DNA of 64,000 nucleotides from Thermoanaerobacterium sp. RBIITD (GCF_900205865.1 NZ_LT906662.1:1426001-1490000), one strand, 5' to 3'. Counted from the stretch's first letter, positions 49,109 to 60,943 are shown. Numbers and translations are program-made. The notes: generated from the sequence alone by a model not told the origin.

Positions 49109-50713
49109 ATGTATCAGTCATTATACAGAAGATATAGGCCGCGCAAATTTAGTGAAGTTTTGGGGCAGGATCATATTGTCAGGACTCTGAAAAATCAAAT
49201 AAAAACGGAAAGAATAGGTCATGCATATCTTTTTTGTGGTACTAGAGGCACAGGTAAAACAAGTATTGCCAAGATTTTTGCAAAAGCCGTAAATTGCCGT
49301 AATGCAAAAGATGGAGAGCCATGCAATAATTGCGATATATGTACATCTGCAAATAATAACTCACTAATGGATATTATAGAAATAGATGCTGCATCAAATA
49401 ATAGTGTTGATGATATAAGAGACTTAAGAGATACTATCATATATGCTCCATCAATATGCAGGTACAAAGTATATATAATTGATGAAGTTCATATGCTATC
49501 AAGTAGTGCTTTTAATGCGCTTTTAAAGACTCTTGAAGAACCACCGTCACATGCTATATTTATATTGGCAACAACGGAACCAAACAAGATACCTGCTACG
49601 ATTCTTTCAAGGTGCCAAAGATTTGACTTTAAGAGGATATCGTCGAAGGTCATAGCACAAAATATAAAGAGGATCTGTAGCGATAGCAAAATAAATGCAG
49701 AGGATAAGGCTATATCGACAATTGCACAATATGGAAATGGTTCAATGAGAGATGCTATAAGCATTCTCGAACAGTGTGCATCATATAGCGATGTATTAAC
49801 ATATGATGTTGCATGTGATATCCTTGGCACAGTAAATGATGATACTATATACGACCTTATAAAAAGTATAAATGATAAAGATGCGAAAGAATCAATGAAA
49901 AAAATTGACAAATTGATGCTTTATGGTATAGATATAAGCAATTTAATTAAATCAATATTAAACTTCCTAAGAGATGTGCTTATATATAAAACCTGCGGTG
50001 AGGAATCTAAAGATATACTTGATGTCGATATAAGCGGTAAAAAGCTTTTGGCGGCTGAATTTGATACTACATTTTTGTCAAATGCCATTGATAAATTAAT
50101 GGAGCTACAAGGTACAATTAGATACTCTGCATCACCAAGGATACTGCTTGAAATAACCATCTTAAAACTCGTATGTCCTGAAATTTCACCGGATATGTCC
50201 AGTATTCTGAATAGGATTGAAAATCTTGAAAATAAATTAAATAATATAAAGAATCTAAATAATGAAATAGCACTTACTAAAGAAAAAAAAGTCAAAAATA
50301 TAAAAAGCTCTAATGAAGAGAACAGGCTTGAAGATTTAAAAAGAGAGGAAGAAAGGGAAAATAATACAAAAGATGAAGAAACTAAGAAAGAAGATGTCAC
50401 CAATATAGACATTAATGATATATGGAACAAGGCATTAAGAATGATAAAAAAAGATAGGCCAATGATTTATTCTTTTATGAACTTTGGAAAACCATATTTA
50501 AAAGATGATAAATTTATGGTAGAATATCCTGAGGAACAAGAATTATACGTAAATGAACTAAATAGGGTAGAAAATAAAGACTATATTAAAGATGTTATCA
50601 AGAAAATATCGGGAAATGAATATATTTTAGATTTTGTCACTGTAAAAAATGATGACGATAAATTACTAGAACAGGTTAAAAATTATTTTGGCGATGTAGA
50701 AATTATAGATTAA
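49109..50713 (+). CDS. dnaX: DNA polymerase III gamma/tau subunit
   Basis: 534 residues. The clamp-loader ATPase: Walker A GTRGTGKTS, a Cys4 zinc module CRNAKDGEPCNNCDIC, DEVH box IIDEVHMLSSSAFNALLKTL and sensor-1 ILATTEPNKIPATILSRCQR. The C-terminal third is charged and repeats Glu and Lys (residues about 385-430) before a tau-like domain. Followed by ebfC and recR in the standard Firmicute order. RBS gaggtg. Confidence 0.97.
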   Translation: MYQSLYRRYRPRKFSEVLGQDHIVRTLKNQIKTERIGHAYLFCGTRGTGKTSIAKIFAKAVNCRNAKDGEPCNNCDICTSANNNSLMDIIEIDAASNNSVDDIRDLRDTIIYAPSICRYKVYIIDEVHMLSSSAFNALLKTLEEPPSHAIFILATTEPNKIPATILSRCQRFDFKRISSKVIAQNIKRICSDSKINAEDKAISTIAQYGNGSMRDAISILEQCASYSDVLTYDVACDILGTVNDDTIYDLIKSINDKDAKESMKKIDKLMLYGIDISNLIKSILNFLRDVLIYKTCGEESKDILDVDISGKKLLAAEFDTTFLSNAIDKLMELQGTIRYSASPRILLEITILKLVCPEISPDMSSILNRIENLENKLNNIKNLNNEIALTKEKKVKNIKSSNEENRLEDLKREEERENNTKDEETKKEDVTNIDINDIWNKALRMIKKDRPMIYSFMNFGKPYLKDDKFMVEYPEEQELYVNELNRVENKDYIKDVIKKISGNEYILDFVTVKNDDDKLLEQVKNYFGDVEIID

Positions 50714-50787
50714 ATATATTCACTACTAAGTCAAAATCAGCATATAAATAAGATAGAGCATTAAATATAAAATAGGAGGTATGCCTA

Positions 50788-51123
50788 ATGGCAAAAGGAG
50801 GATTTCCAGGCGGTTTTAACATGAACAACATGATTAAACAGGCCCAGCAGATGCAGGAACAGATGAAAAAGGTACAGGAGGAGCTTGAAAGCAAGACAGT
50901 TGAAGAGACCGCAGGAGGCGGAGCTATTAAGGTTGTTGCGAATGGAAGAAAAGAGTTAATAAGCATTAAGATTGATCCTGCTGTTGTTGACAAAGATGAT
51001 GTAGAAATGTTAGAGGACCTTGTATTGGCAGCAGTAAATCAGGCATTAAGAAGTGCTGAGCAGATGATTGCCCAGGAGATGGGAAAAGTAACGGGTGGCT
51101 TAAATATACCAGGTCTATTTTGA
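50788..51123 (+). CDS. ebfC: YbaB/EbfC family nucleoid-associated protein
   Basis: 111 residues. The start [20 protein letters not shown] and the body [20 protein letters not shown], then [20 protein letters not shown], are typical. EbfC-like dimers bind DNA and are encoded between dnaX and recR in many bacteria. A strong aggaggt site precedes the ATG. The gap after dnaX is 74 bp. Confidence 0.95.
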   Translation: MAKGGFPGGFNMNNMIKQAQQMQEQMKKVQEELESKTVEETAGGGAIKVVANGRKELISIKIDPAVVDKDDVEMLEDLVLAAVNQALRSAEQMIAQEMGKVTGGLNIPGLF

Positions 51124-51136
51124 GGTGAATTAATTA

Positions 51137-51736
51137 ATGAATTTTTATTCGAGGTCATTATCTAAGTTAATTGATGAATTGTCAAGGCTTCCTGGTATAG
51201 GAAGAAAGACGGCCCAGAGACTTGCCTTTTATATAATTGATATGCCGAAAGAAGATGTATCAAACTTGTCAAATGCTATTTTGGAGGCAAAGGAAAATTT
51301 GAGATATTGTACAGTCTGTTATAATTTTACCGACGGCGATTTATGCAATGTTTGCAGCGATAAGACAAGAGATCCTTCAACGATTTGCGTTGTATCTGAT
51401 CCGAGGGATGTCGTTGCGATGGAAAAGACAAGGGAATATCATGGGCTATACCATGTACTGCATGGTGTGATATCACCGATGGATGGAGTTGGTCCTGAAG
51501 ACATAAAAATCAAAGAACTTCTTGAAAGGATTAAAAATAATGATATAAAAGAAATTATTTTGGCAACAAATCCTGATATAGAAGGCGAAGCAACAGCTAT
51601 GTATATAGCAAAATTAATTAAGCCCTTCGGCATAAAAGTTACAAGAATTGCACATGGTGTACCTGTTGGCGGTGACCTCGAATATACGGATGTAGTAACA
51701 TTATCAAGGGCATTGGAAGGCAGAAGGGAAATGTAA
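51137..51736 (+). CDS. recR: Recombination protein RecR
   Basis: 199 residues, normal length. Ring-forming mediator that acts with RecF and RecO to load RecA. N-terminal helix-hairpin-helix [17 protein letters not shown], Cys4 zinc finger [16 protein letters not shown], then a TOPRIM domain with [13 protein letters not shown] and the Walker B-like [20 protein letters not shown]. Starts 13 bp after ebfC with gaggtgaat. Its partner RecF is at 2324-3412. Confidence 0.97.
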   Translation: MNFYSRSLSKLIDELSRLPGIGRKTAQRLAFYIIDMPKEDVSNLSNAILEAKENLRYCTVCYNFTDGDLCNVCSDKTRDPSTICVVSDPRDVVAMEKTREYHGLYHVLHGVISPMDGVGPEDIKIKELLERIKNNDIKEIILATNPDIEGEATAMYIAKLIKPFGIKVTRIAHGVPVGGDLEYTDVVTLSRALEGRREM

Positions 51737-51738
51737 TC

Positions 51739-51767
51739 TTTACAAACAATATTGTACATCATAAAAT
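51739..51767 (+). promoter_or_regulatory. Promoter of the fluoride riboswitch-crcB unit
   Basis: TTTACA (51739-51744), 17 bp, TAAAAT (51762-51767), starting at the recR stop. Confidence 0.7.
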
Positions 51768-51770
51768 GAA

Positions 51771-51852
51771 AATGGTGATGGAGCTCACCTATAATTGCTT
51801 TGAAAGCTAATGGCTCCTATTAGGTATCATAACCTAATAGGAGCCGTTTTAA
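51771..51852 (+). promoter_or_regulatory. Fluoride riboswitch (crcB motif)
   Basis: The core ggtgatggagctcacc, ataattgctttgaaagcta and atggctcctat matches the crcB motif. It overlaps a terminator whose stem is ggctcctattaggt / acctaataggagcc with T's after it (51812-51852). Fluoride binding is expected to block the terminator and turn on the two exporter genes. Confidence 0.92.
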
Positions 51853-51898
51853 TTTACTAATTTTGTTATTTTTGATGAAATAATGGAGGGTGATTTTA

Positions 51899-52300
51899 AT
51901 GGAGTATATATACATAGGTATTGGTGGATTTTTTGGGGCTATCATGAGGTACTTGGTTTCAAATTATTACCAAAATATTTGTCATACTGTTTTTCCTTTT
52001 GAGACATTTTTTATAAATGTATTTGGATCATTTTTACTAAGCTACATATCAAACTTAGCTCTTGAAGAGTACAATGTTGATTCAAATATACGATTGGCTA
52101 TTACAACAGGATTCATAGGTGCTTTTACGACATTTTCTACTTTTACTAAAGAAACAATAGACTTATTAAGAGGAGGAAAAGTTTTAATTGCACTAACTTA
52201 TGTTTTCCTTTCGATATTAAGTGGATTTATAATGTCATTTATGGGATTTGAATTCAGCGATAGGACAGTAAAATTTATAAGAGGACGTGAAAATAAATGA
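51899..52300 (+). CDS. crcB1: Fluoride channel subunit CrcB (Fluc), first copy
   Basis: 133 residues with four membrane segments. Conserved CrcB features: GGFFGAIMRYLVSN, FINVFGSFLLSYI and TGFIGAFTTFSTFTKET, which hold the pore Asn, Phe box and Thr residues. Fluc proteins export fluoride as dual-topology dimers. ATG 51899 is chosen with the ggaggg site; a GTG at 51890 lies too near it. It overlaps the second copy by 4 bp. Confidence 0.94.
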   Translation: MEYIYIGIGGFFGAIMRYLVSNYYQNICHTVFPFETFFINVFGSFLLSYISNLALEEYNVDSNIRLAITTGFIGAFTTFSTFTKETIDLLRGGKVLIALTYVFLSILSGFIMSFMGFEFSDRTVKFIRGRENK

Positions 52301-52671
52301 TATCGAATATCTTGTATGTTGGACTCGGCGGTATTTTTGGTGCTATATTGCGCTATGAAATATCAAGGCATATTAAAGAAAATAGAGATTTTATTGTACC
52401 TGTAGAAACATTTTTGATAAATACGATGGGAGCATTTTTGCTTAATATTTTATCAAATCCTAAGGTGTTCTACATAATGAATAATGATATAAGATTATTT
52501 TTATTGACTGGCTTTATAGGTGCTTTTACGACGTATTCGACTTTTTCACATGAAACGATAAGTCTTTTGCGGCAAAAACATTATTTACATGCTTTTTTAT
52601 ACAGTGCAATGACAGTTATTATAGGACTTTTAGGGGCATTTTTTGGTTATTATGTTGGAAATATTTTTTAA
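52297..52671 (+). CDS. crcB2: Fluoride channel subunit CrcB (Fluc), second copy
   Basis: 124 residues, again four membrane segments: GGIFGAILRYEISRH, FLINTMGAFLLNIL and TGFIGAFTTYSTFSHET. It differs clearly from the first copy, as in organisms where two Fluc halves of opposite orientation form a heterodimer. Its ATG lies in the ATGA overlap with the first gene's stop, so the two are made together. Confidence 0.94.
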   Translation: MISNILYVGLGGIFGAILRYEISRHIKENRDFIVPVETFLINTMGAFLLNILSNPKVFYIMNNDIRLFLLTGFIGAFTTYSTFSHETISLLRQKHYLHAFLYSAMTVIIGLLGAFFGYYVGNIF

Positions 52672-52716
52672 ATAGTGTATTATAATATGTATACATACAA
52701 ATGAGGGGGGAAGACT

Positions 52717-53889
52717 TTGATTTTAAATTATTTTAGATTATTATCAGCATTATCACTATCACTTGACATTCTCGAGAGAAGAAATTTTGGTCATGCACGC
52801 AAAGTTGCATACATAGCTATACGTTTATCAAAGAATTTGTACCTTAACGAAAATGATGAACATATGATATTCTATTCTGCTTTTCTCCATGATATAGGCA
52901 AAAATGACACATATGAAGATTTTACATCGACCGAAACATGGAAGCACTCTCTAAGAGGTAGTGAAATAGTAAAAGACATCCCACACGGGTTAGAGTTTTC
53001 AGAATTTATAAAGTATCATCATGAAAATTGGGACGGAAGCGGACATTTTCATCTTAATGGTACTTCTATACCTATTGAATCACAAGTAATATATTTAGCA
53101 GATCAATTCGATATAAAATACAATACGGTTTCTAAAGAATCAAATGAATATGATACAAGAAAGTACATAAAAAAATGGTTAGTAAATGAGTCTGGCAAAG
53201 CATTTAATCCCTTGATTGTAGACGTTATGTTAGACCTTATAAACCAAGAAAAATTTTGGCTTGATTATGAGTTTTATGATACATTTAGTATCTTAGAACC
53301 ATATGTTAAAAATGAACTCATAACTATAGATATAAATGGCCTTAATAAAGTTGCACTGGCTTTCTCAAAAATAATAGATAATAAAAGCCATTTCACACAC
53401 ACACATTCAAAAGGTGTTTCTGAGCTTGCATATAAAACAGCAAAAATTTCAGGCTACAACGATTTATTGATTAAAAAAATAAAAATTGCTGGACTTTTGC
53501 ATGACCTTGGAAAGCTATCTATTCCGAATGACATACTTGATAAACCGGGCAAATTAAACGAAGAAGAGTATATGAAAATGAGATCACATACATATTATAC
53601 AAAAAAGATATTGAGAGAAATTGGTGGCATTGACGATATTGCAGAATGGGCAGCAAATCATCATGAAAAATTAGATGGATCAGGTTACCCAGAGGGTCTT
53701 AAGGATAAAGACCTTGATAGTGTTTCAAAGCTTATGGCGGTATGCGATATGTACCAAGCACTGACAGAGGATAGACCATACAGAAGAGGTATGTCGTCTA
53801 AGGACGCAATAGATATCATATATAAGTCTGTAAAATTAAAAAAACTTGATGGTGAAGCACTTGATAAATTAAAAGAAGCAATTATATAA
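52717..53889 (+). CDS. Tandem HD / HD-GYP domain protein
   Basis: 390 residues in two similar halves. The first half (residues about 20-150) keeps HDIGKN and KYHHENWDGSG, but the GYP motif reads GSGHFH, so its phosphodiesterase activity is doubtful. The second half is canonical: HDLGKLSIPNDILDKPGKL and ANHHEKLDGSGYPEGL. No membrane segment. TTG start after gaggggg. It probably hydrolyses cyclic di-GMP through the second half, with the first as a sensor or regulatory part. Confidence 0.85.
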   Translation: MILNYFRLLSALSLSLDILERRNFGHARKVAYIAIRLSKNLYLNENDEHMIFYSAFLHDIGKNDTYEDFTSTETWKHSLRGSEIVKDIPHGLEFSEFIKYHHENWDGSGHFHLNGTSIPIESQVIYLADQFDIKYNTVSKESNEYDTRKYIKKWLVNESGKAFNPLIVDVMLDLINQEKFWLDYEFYDTFSILEPYVKNELITIDINGLNKVALAFSKIIDNKSHFTHTHSKGVSELAYKTAKISGYNDLLIKKIKIAGLLHDLGKLSIPNDILDKPGKLNEEEYMKMRSHTYYTKKILREIGGIDDIAEWAANHHEKLDGSGYPEGLKDKDLDSVSKLMAVCDMYQALTEDRPYRRGMSSKDAIDIIYKSVKLKKLDGEALDKLKEAII

Positions 53890-53938
53890 AGTATACTCAG
53901 CCGTATTAGTGACAATAATATGGTTGAGGAGGTATTTT

Positions 53939-54205
53939 ATGGGCTCGCTATACAATTTTTTTAAAGAAATTTCTGCTACAAAAGAAAATATTGGTGATGA
54001 AAATACTGCTTTAATCAATGAAGTTAAAAATACCATGAGGCAGTTAAAAGACGCGGAAATGTATTTTCAAAATGTGACAGACCCTGATTTAGTAGATCAA
54101 GCCATATACAATCTTGAATCACTAAGAAAGAAATACATATACTTAATAAAAAAAGCAAAAGAGAATGGTATTAATTTTAATAATTTCAGTTCATTGATAT
54201 CATAA
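53939..54205 (+). CDS. yaaL: DUF2508 (YaaL-like) protein
   Basis: 88 residues from ATG 53939 (gaggaggt upstream), beginning MGSLYNFFKEISATKENIGD. Helical; the ESLRKKYIYLIKKAKENGI end is typical of DUF2508. In B. subtilis yaaL lies between recR and bofA, and the same order is kept here with crcB and HD-GYP genes inserted. Function unknown. Confidence 0.85.
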   Translation: MGSLYNFFKEISATKENIGDENTALINEVKNTMRQLKDAEMYFQNVTDPDLVDQAIYNLESLRKKYIYLIKKAKENGINFNNFSSLIS

Positions 54206-54260
54206 TTTGTCCCCCTCTTAATATAATAATCATAGGATGTATTAAGGGGGGAATTTTTTT

Positions 54261-54533
54261 ATGAATTTAAGCATTGAATATAATATAATTATCGCATATG
54301 TTATCGGACTTTTTTTACTTTACATACTTGGCTGGTTATTAGTCGTGCCGAGGAAGTTTTTGCTAAGGTTAATATTAAATGGCATAATTGGTGCTTTGGT
54401 TTTATTTTTTATAAATATGGCTGGCAAATCTTTTGGAATATATGTGGCCATCAATCCGATAACTGCACTTGTGGTCGGCTTTCTTGGAATACCAGGAATA
54501 ATCCTCCTTGTAATTTTGCAATATATTGTATGA
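54261..54533 (+). CDS. bofA: BofA family pro-sigma-K processing inhibitor
   Basis: 90 residues, nearly all membrane: segments at about 10-30, 37-52 and 65-88, with the family motif KSFGIYVAINPITALVVGFLGIPGIILL. BofA holds the SpoIVFB protease inactive until late in sporulation. RBS aagggggg before the ATG. It implies a spore-forming host. Confidence 0.9.
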   Translation: MNLSIEYNIIIAYVIGLFLLYILGWLLVVPRKFLLRLILNGIIGALVLFFINMAGKSFGIYVAINPITALVVGFLGIPGIILLVILQYIV

Positions 54534-54616
54534 CAGAAATTTCAAATCACATTAAGGTTATTTTACCTCCTAAAATGAAATAATAAGAATGTAATCAATT
54601 TAAGGAGGTAATTAAT

Positions 54617-54865
54617 ATGACAGTAAAAAGTGATATTGAAAAAGCTGTAGCCGCTGCACAATCAGCACTTGGCACATATGCACAGTTTGCAAGTTCTACG
54701 GATGATCCATCAGCAAAACAGATGTTTCAGCAGATGCAACAAGATATGCAAAGACATGTAAATATGCTTAACAATAGATTAAACTATGTCAATTCAAATA
54801 ACAAGCTTAATCAACAGCAACAGGCAACACAGCAGGTTCAAAATATACTATCAAATAAAAAATAA
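54617..54865 (+). CDS. DUF1657 protein
   Basis: 82 residues: MTVKSDIEKAVAAAQSALGT, then SSTDDPSAKQMFQQMQQDMQ, RHVNMLNNRLNYVNSNN and a Gln-rich tail. This is the DUF1657 family, seen mainly in spore-forming Firmicutes, often with spoVA genes. Strong aaggaggt site. The Gln-rich end recalls the protein at 34422 in composition only. Confidence 0.9.
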   Translation: MTVKSDIEKAVAAAQSALGTYAQFASSTDDPSAKQMFQQMQQDMQRHVNMLNNRLNYVNSNNKLNQQQQATQQVQNILSNKK

Positions 54866-55255
54866 GAATATTTTAAGGGGCATTATTAATGCCTCTTAAA
54901 TTTTACACAAATTTAACATAAGAATGAGAAAATACAAGCAATAAAAAGATAATGTAACATAAAATAGATTATTGACGAATAACCGCGATCAATCATGTTG
55001 TACTATGCAAAAAAATATGATATATTTATATACACCGCAAGAGCGGGACAATCGGTTGATGCAATTCTGAGCCGAATGAACTGAGGCGAAGGATCTTAGG
55101 ATCCGAAAGAAGTAGTCCAAAGAAATATGACAGCAAAAAAATAGTTGACATAAAAAATGAAATATGATAATATAGACAATGTCGCCAATGCGACAGGTTG
55201 AACCTTGAAAACCGAACAGTGAGAAAAAAGCCAGAGAATAAAAAAGAGGTAAGGA
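54866..55255 (+). other. rRNA operon leader
   Basis: No protein gene. It holds the promoter at 55145-55173 and the left arm of the pre-16S processing stem (55201-55226, aaccttgaaaaccg...), which pairs with 57003-57028. The part from about 55020 to 55130 is GC-richer, contains several small hairpins (for example ggatcttaggatcc) and has no assigned role. Confidence 0.6.
55145..55173 (+). promoter_or_regulatory. rRNA operon promoter
   Basis: Consensus TTGACA (55145-55150), 17 bp, TAATAT (55168-55173), about 80 bp before the 16S gene. Confidence 0.85.
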
Positions 55256-56785
<1,530 letters not shown>

Positions 56786-56812
56786 AATCCTACAAAAAGT
56801 ATTAAAAGGCGA

Positions 56813-56995
56813 ATTGTAATTATTAAGAGAGAGACGATTAATTGCGCTTTCGTAATATACTAGGCGAGTGAAGCGCAGTGAGGCATATGAGCGAAAGCGA
56901 AAGCCGTCACAACGCATAGACGGCGTTAGCCGAACAAGCGTAAGGAGCCTAAAGTATATAGAAAGCACAATTTGTCGAACGATAATAATTACAAT
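56813..56995 (+). repeat. Spacer palindrome, copy 1 (16S-23S spacer)
   Basis: Outer arms attgtaattatta and taataattacaat are perfect complements. The interior shares the core cacaacgcatagacgg with the other two copies. It lies inside the pre-16S trailer. The spacer holds no tRNA. Confidence 0.8.
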
Positions 56996-57116
56996 GAGCA
57001 TATCTCACTGTTCAGTTTTGAGGGTTAAACCCTCAAAGTGAACCTTGAAAACTGCACAATGCAAAAAAAGGGTAACGAGAAAAACGAGTTACAATGAGAA
57101 CCGATATACATTGTCC

Positions 57117-57303
57117 GGAAAATATTATTAAAAGCGAACGATTAATGAAGCTTTCGTAATATATCACGATGAACGTAGCGCAGTTTGGCGTATGAGCGAA
57201 AGCGAAAGCCGTCACAACGCATAGACGGCGTTAGCCAAACAAGCGAAGAGAATCGATGATATATTAGATAAGCGGAATTTGTGAGCGTTAATAATAATTT
57301 TCC
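57117..57303 (+). repeat. Spacer palindrome, copy 2 (before 23S)
   Basis: Arms ggaaaatattattaa and ttaataataattttcc nearly pair. The core with gtcacaacgcatagacggcg is as in copy 1. It lies between the left arm of the pre-23S processing stem (57038-57062) and the 23S gene. Confidence 0.8.
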
Positions 57304-57819
57304 AAAGAAAAGCGATGTATAAAAAAGAGAAGGTCAAGTTACAAAGGGCGTATGGTGGATGCCCAGGCACTTAGAGCCGAAGAAGGACGCAGCGAGCGGC
57401 GAAACGCTCCGGGGAGCCGCAAGCAGGCAGAGATCCGGAGATATCCGAATGGGGAAACCCGCTTAAGGTAATACTTAAGCATCCCATGGTGAACACATAG
57501 CCATGAGGAAGGGAGACCGCGCGAACTGAAACATCTAAGTAGCGCGAGGAAAAGAAAGAAAAATCGATTTCCCAAGTAGCGGCGAGCGAACAGGAAAGAG
57601 CCCAAACCATCACCTATGGTGATGGGGTTTAGGACCACGCAAAAGGAGTATCAGACGAAGCCGAACAGACCTGGAAAGGCGGGCCAAAGACGGTGAAAGC
57701 CCGGTAGGCGAAAGGAAGATACCCAAGTGGGATCCAGAGTACCACAGGATAGGCAACCCGGTGGGAAGACGGGAGGACCATCTCCCAAGGCTAAATACTA
57801 CTAAGTGACCGATAGCGCA

Positions 57820-57851
<32 letters not shown>

Positions 57852-57901
57852 GGGAGGGGAGTGAAAAAGAACCTGAAACCATATGTCCACAAGCAGTGGA
57901 A

Positions 57902-57969
57902 GTCTGGCACTCAACTGAACATGTTAGGGAGGAGAAAAAAGAACTAGCGTGTCCGGTTGAGTGCCAGAC
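57902..57969 (+). other. Intervening sequence in 23S helix 25
   Basis: A 14-bp perfect stem, gtctggcactcaac / gttgagtgccagac, closes a 40-base loop with no open frame. Helix 25 is a known site for excised intervening sequences in other bacteria. Whether RNase III cuts here is inference. Confidence 0.8.
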
Positions 57970-58490
57970 GACCACGTACTTTTTGTAGAACGGACCGGCG
58001 AGTTATAGATATGCAGCAAGGTTAAGCGAAAGCGGAGCCGAAGCGAAAGCGAGTCTAAAAAGGGCGGAAGTTGCATATCATAGACCCGAAACCGTGCGAC
58101 CTACCCATGATCAGGGTGAAGCCGGAGTAAGATCTGGTGGAGGCCCGAACCACGTTGACGTTGAAAAGTCATGGGATGAATTGTGGGTAGAGGAGAAATT
58201 CCAATCGAGCTCGGAGATAGCTGGTTCTCCCCGAAATAGCTTTAGGGCTAGCCTCAGGGAGTAAATATGGAGGTAGAGCACTGAATGGGCTAGGGGCCAA
58301 AAAGGCTACCGAACCCTATCAAACTCCGAATGCCATATTGATACCTGGGAGTCAGACTACGAGTGATAAGATCCGTGGTCAAAAGGGAAAGAGCCCAGAC
58401 CGACAGCTAAGGTCCCAAAGAGCATGTTAAGTGGGAAAGGAAGTAGGACTTCCAAGACAACCAGGATGTTGGCTTAGAAGCAGCCATACA

Positions 58491-58522
<32 letters not shown>

Positions 58523-59223
58523 AAATCCTGCGCCGAAAATAAACGGGGCTAAAACATGACACCGAAGCTTCGGATGAAAAATGGTAGGGGAGCGTACTGT
58601 ATAGGGGGAAGGATAAGCGGAAGCGAATCTGGACAATACAGTAGAGAGAATGCCGGTATAAGTAACGAGAGTAAGGCGAGAAACCTTACCGTCGAAAGCC
58701 TAAGGATTCCTGGGGAAGGATAATCCGCCCAGGGTAAGTCGGGACCTAAGCCGAGGCGAAAGCGTAGGCGATGGACAACCGGTAATGAGTCCGGTACCAC
58801 CAATATCCGATAAAAGAGAAGCAAGGACGCAGCGAGATAAGAAAAGCGTGCGGTTGGTAGAGCACGTCCAAGCAGCGACGAAAAGGGATGTGAGTGAAGT
58901 ACCACATACCATAAGAGCTGTAACGGGGAGCCGAAAGGCGAAGTTTCAAAGGGGCTGCCGAGAAAAATTGCTATCGAGGATAAAGGTGCCCGTACCGCAA
59001 ACCGACACAGGTAGGCGAGGAGAGAATCCAAAGACGAGCGGGAGAACCCTCATTAAGGAACTCGGCAAAAAGACTCCGTAACTTCGGGAGAAGGAGTGCC
59101 GAAAGGCCGCAGAGAAGAGGCCCAAGCGACTGTTTACCAAAAACACAGGTTTCTGCTAAGTCGAAAGACGAAGTATAGGAGCTGACGCCTGCCCGGTGCT
59201 GGAAGGTTAAGGGGAAATGTTAT

Positions 59224-59530
59224 CCGGCACTCAACTATACCTATTAGGAGTGAAAAAGATGTATTATGTCTATGTAATAAAGAATGAAAAAGGAGGCATA
59301 TATACAGGCTATTCAGAGAATCTACGAAAAAGAGTAGAGGCACATAATAAAGGATTAAACAAGTACACAAAAGAGCATAAATGGGAAATAATTTATTATG
59401 AAGCATACAAAGCGAAAGAAGATGCAATAAAAAGAGAAAAACAATTAAAAGAATCTCATAACGCAAGAAGATGGTTAAAAGAAAGAATAGCCAAAAGTAA
59501 AAACTCTTAGTAGATAGAGTTGAGTGCCGG
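59224..59530 (+). other. Protein-coding insertion in 23S helix 68
   Basis: Perfect 12-bp arms ccggcactcaac / gttgagtgccgg (59224-59235 and 59519-59530) enclose 283 bases holding a GIY-YIG gene. The flanks are normal 23S sequence (ggtgctggaaggttaa on the left, taaacggcggccgtaact on the right). The site corresponds to the outer part of helix 68, near E. coli 1850-1890. No group I or II intron core was recognised. Confidence 0.85.
59259..59510 (+). CDS. GIY-YIG nuclease-like protein encoded inside the 23S rRNA gene
   Basis: 83 residues on the rRNA strand, a full UPF0213-type GIY-YIG domain. It shows MYYVYVIKNEKGGIYTGYSE, LRKRVEAHNKG with the catalytic Arg, YEAYKAKEDAIKREKQLK with the Glu and an ending NARRWLKERI. 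An aggag site lies 8 bases before the ATG, so translation is plausible if the insert is cut out of the pre-rRNA. Codon use is AT-rich like normal genes and unlike the rRNA around it. A homing or maintenance role is inferred; most UPF0213 proteins have no known target. Confidence 0.85.
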   Translation: MYYVYVIKNEKGGIYTGYSENLRKRVEAHNKGLNKYTKEHKWEIIYYEAYKAKEDAIKREKQLKESHNARRWLKERIAKSKNS

Positions 59531-59543
59531 AGAAGCATAGAAC

Positions 59544-59638
<95 letters not shown>

Positions 59639-59889
59639 CTTGGGCGCTGTCTAGATGGGGGACCCGGTGAAATTGTAGTACTCGTGAAGATGCGAGTTAC
59701 CCGCGACAGGACAGAAAGACCCCATGGAGCTTTACTGCAGCTTGTCACTGGATTTTAGTAATCCCTGTACAGGATAGGTGGGAGGCAGAGAAAGATGGGC
59801 GCAAGCCTATCTGGAGCCGACGTTGGGATACCACCCTGAGATTACCGAAATTCTAACATAGGAGCCGTAAGCCGGCATATGGACACTGA

Positions 59890-59922
<33 letters not shown>

Positions 59923-60133
59923 AAAAAAGTAACGGAGGCGTCCAAAGGTTACCTCAGCGCGGAAGGAAATCGCGCGTAAGAGTGCAAAGGCAGAAGGTAG
60001 CCTAACTGTGAGAAAAACAATTCGAGCAGGGACGAAAGTCGGGCTTAGTGATCCGGCGGTAGAGAATGGGATTGCCGTCGCTCAACGGATAAAAGCTACC
60101 CTGGGGATAACAGGCTGATCTCCCCCAAGAGTC

Positions 60134-60277
<144 letters not shown>

Positions 60278-60621
60278 TCGCGGGCGTAGGAAATTTGAGA
60301 GGGGCTGCCCTTAGTACGAGAGGACCGGGGTGGACGAACCGATGGTGTACCAGTTGCGTAGCCGTACGCACAGCTGGGTAGCCAAGTTCGGAAGGGATAA
60401 ACGCTGAAAGCATCTAAGCGTGAAACCCACCTCAAGATAAGATTTCCCAAACCGAAAGGGAGTAAGACACCTTGAAGAAGACGAGGTAGATAGGCCGGAG
60501 GTGTAAGAGTAGAAATACTTTGAGCTGACCGGTACTAATAAGTCGAGGACTTGACCAAAGAAGCATTGTGCAGTATTCAAAGTTCATTTAGAAAAAGCAT
60601 ATATGTGAAGAATCCAAAGAA

Positions 60622-60790
60622 GAAAATATTATTGGAGAGAGCGATTAATTGCGTTTTCGTAATATACTCGGCGAACGAAGTGCAGTGAGGCGTCAAAAGA
60701 CGTCACAACGCATAGACGGCTTTAGCCGAACAAACGAAGTGAGCCGAAAGTATATAGAAAACACAATTTGCGAACGGAAATAATATTTTC
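60622..60790 (+). repeat. Spacer palindrome, copy 3 (23S-5S spacer)
   Basis: Arms gaaaatattatt (60622-60633) and aataatattttc (60779-60790) are perfect complements; the core gtcacaacgcatagacggct matches copies 1 and 2 with one change. It lies after the right arm of the pre-23S stem. Confidence 0.8.
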
Positions 60791-60834
60791 TAAGAGAAGA
60801 ATCAACATATATGCAAAGAAATGAACAGAAGATA

Positions 60835-60943
60835 TCCGGTGGCAATAGCGGAGGTTAAAAACCCGTTCCCATACCGAACACGGAAGTGAAGCCCTCCAGC
60901 GCCGATGGTACTGCTATTGCGGGAGAGTAGGTCGCTGCCGGAT
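60835..60943 (+). rRNA. rrf: 5S ribosomal RNA
   Basis: Terminal stem tccggtggc / gctgccgga, conserved cccgttcccataccgaacac and gatggtactgc. About 110 nt. Confidence 0.95.
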
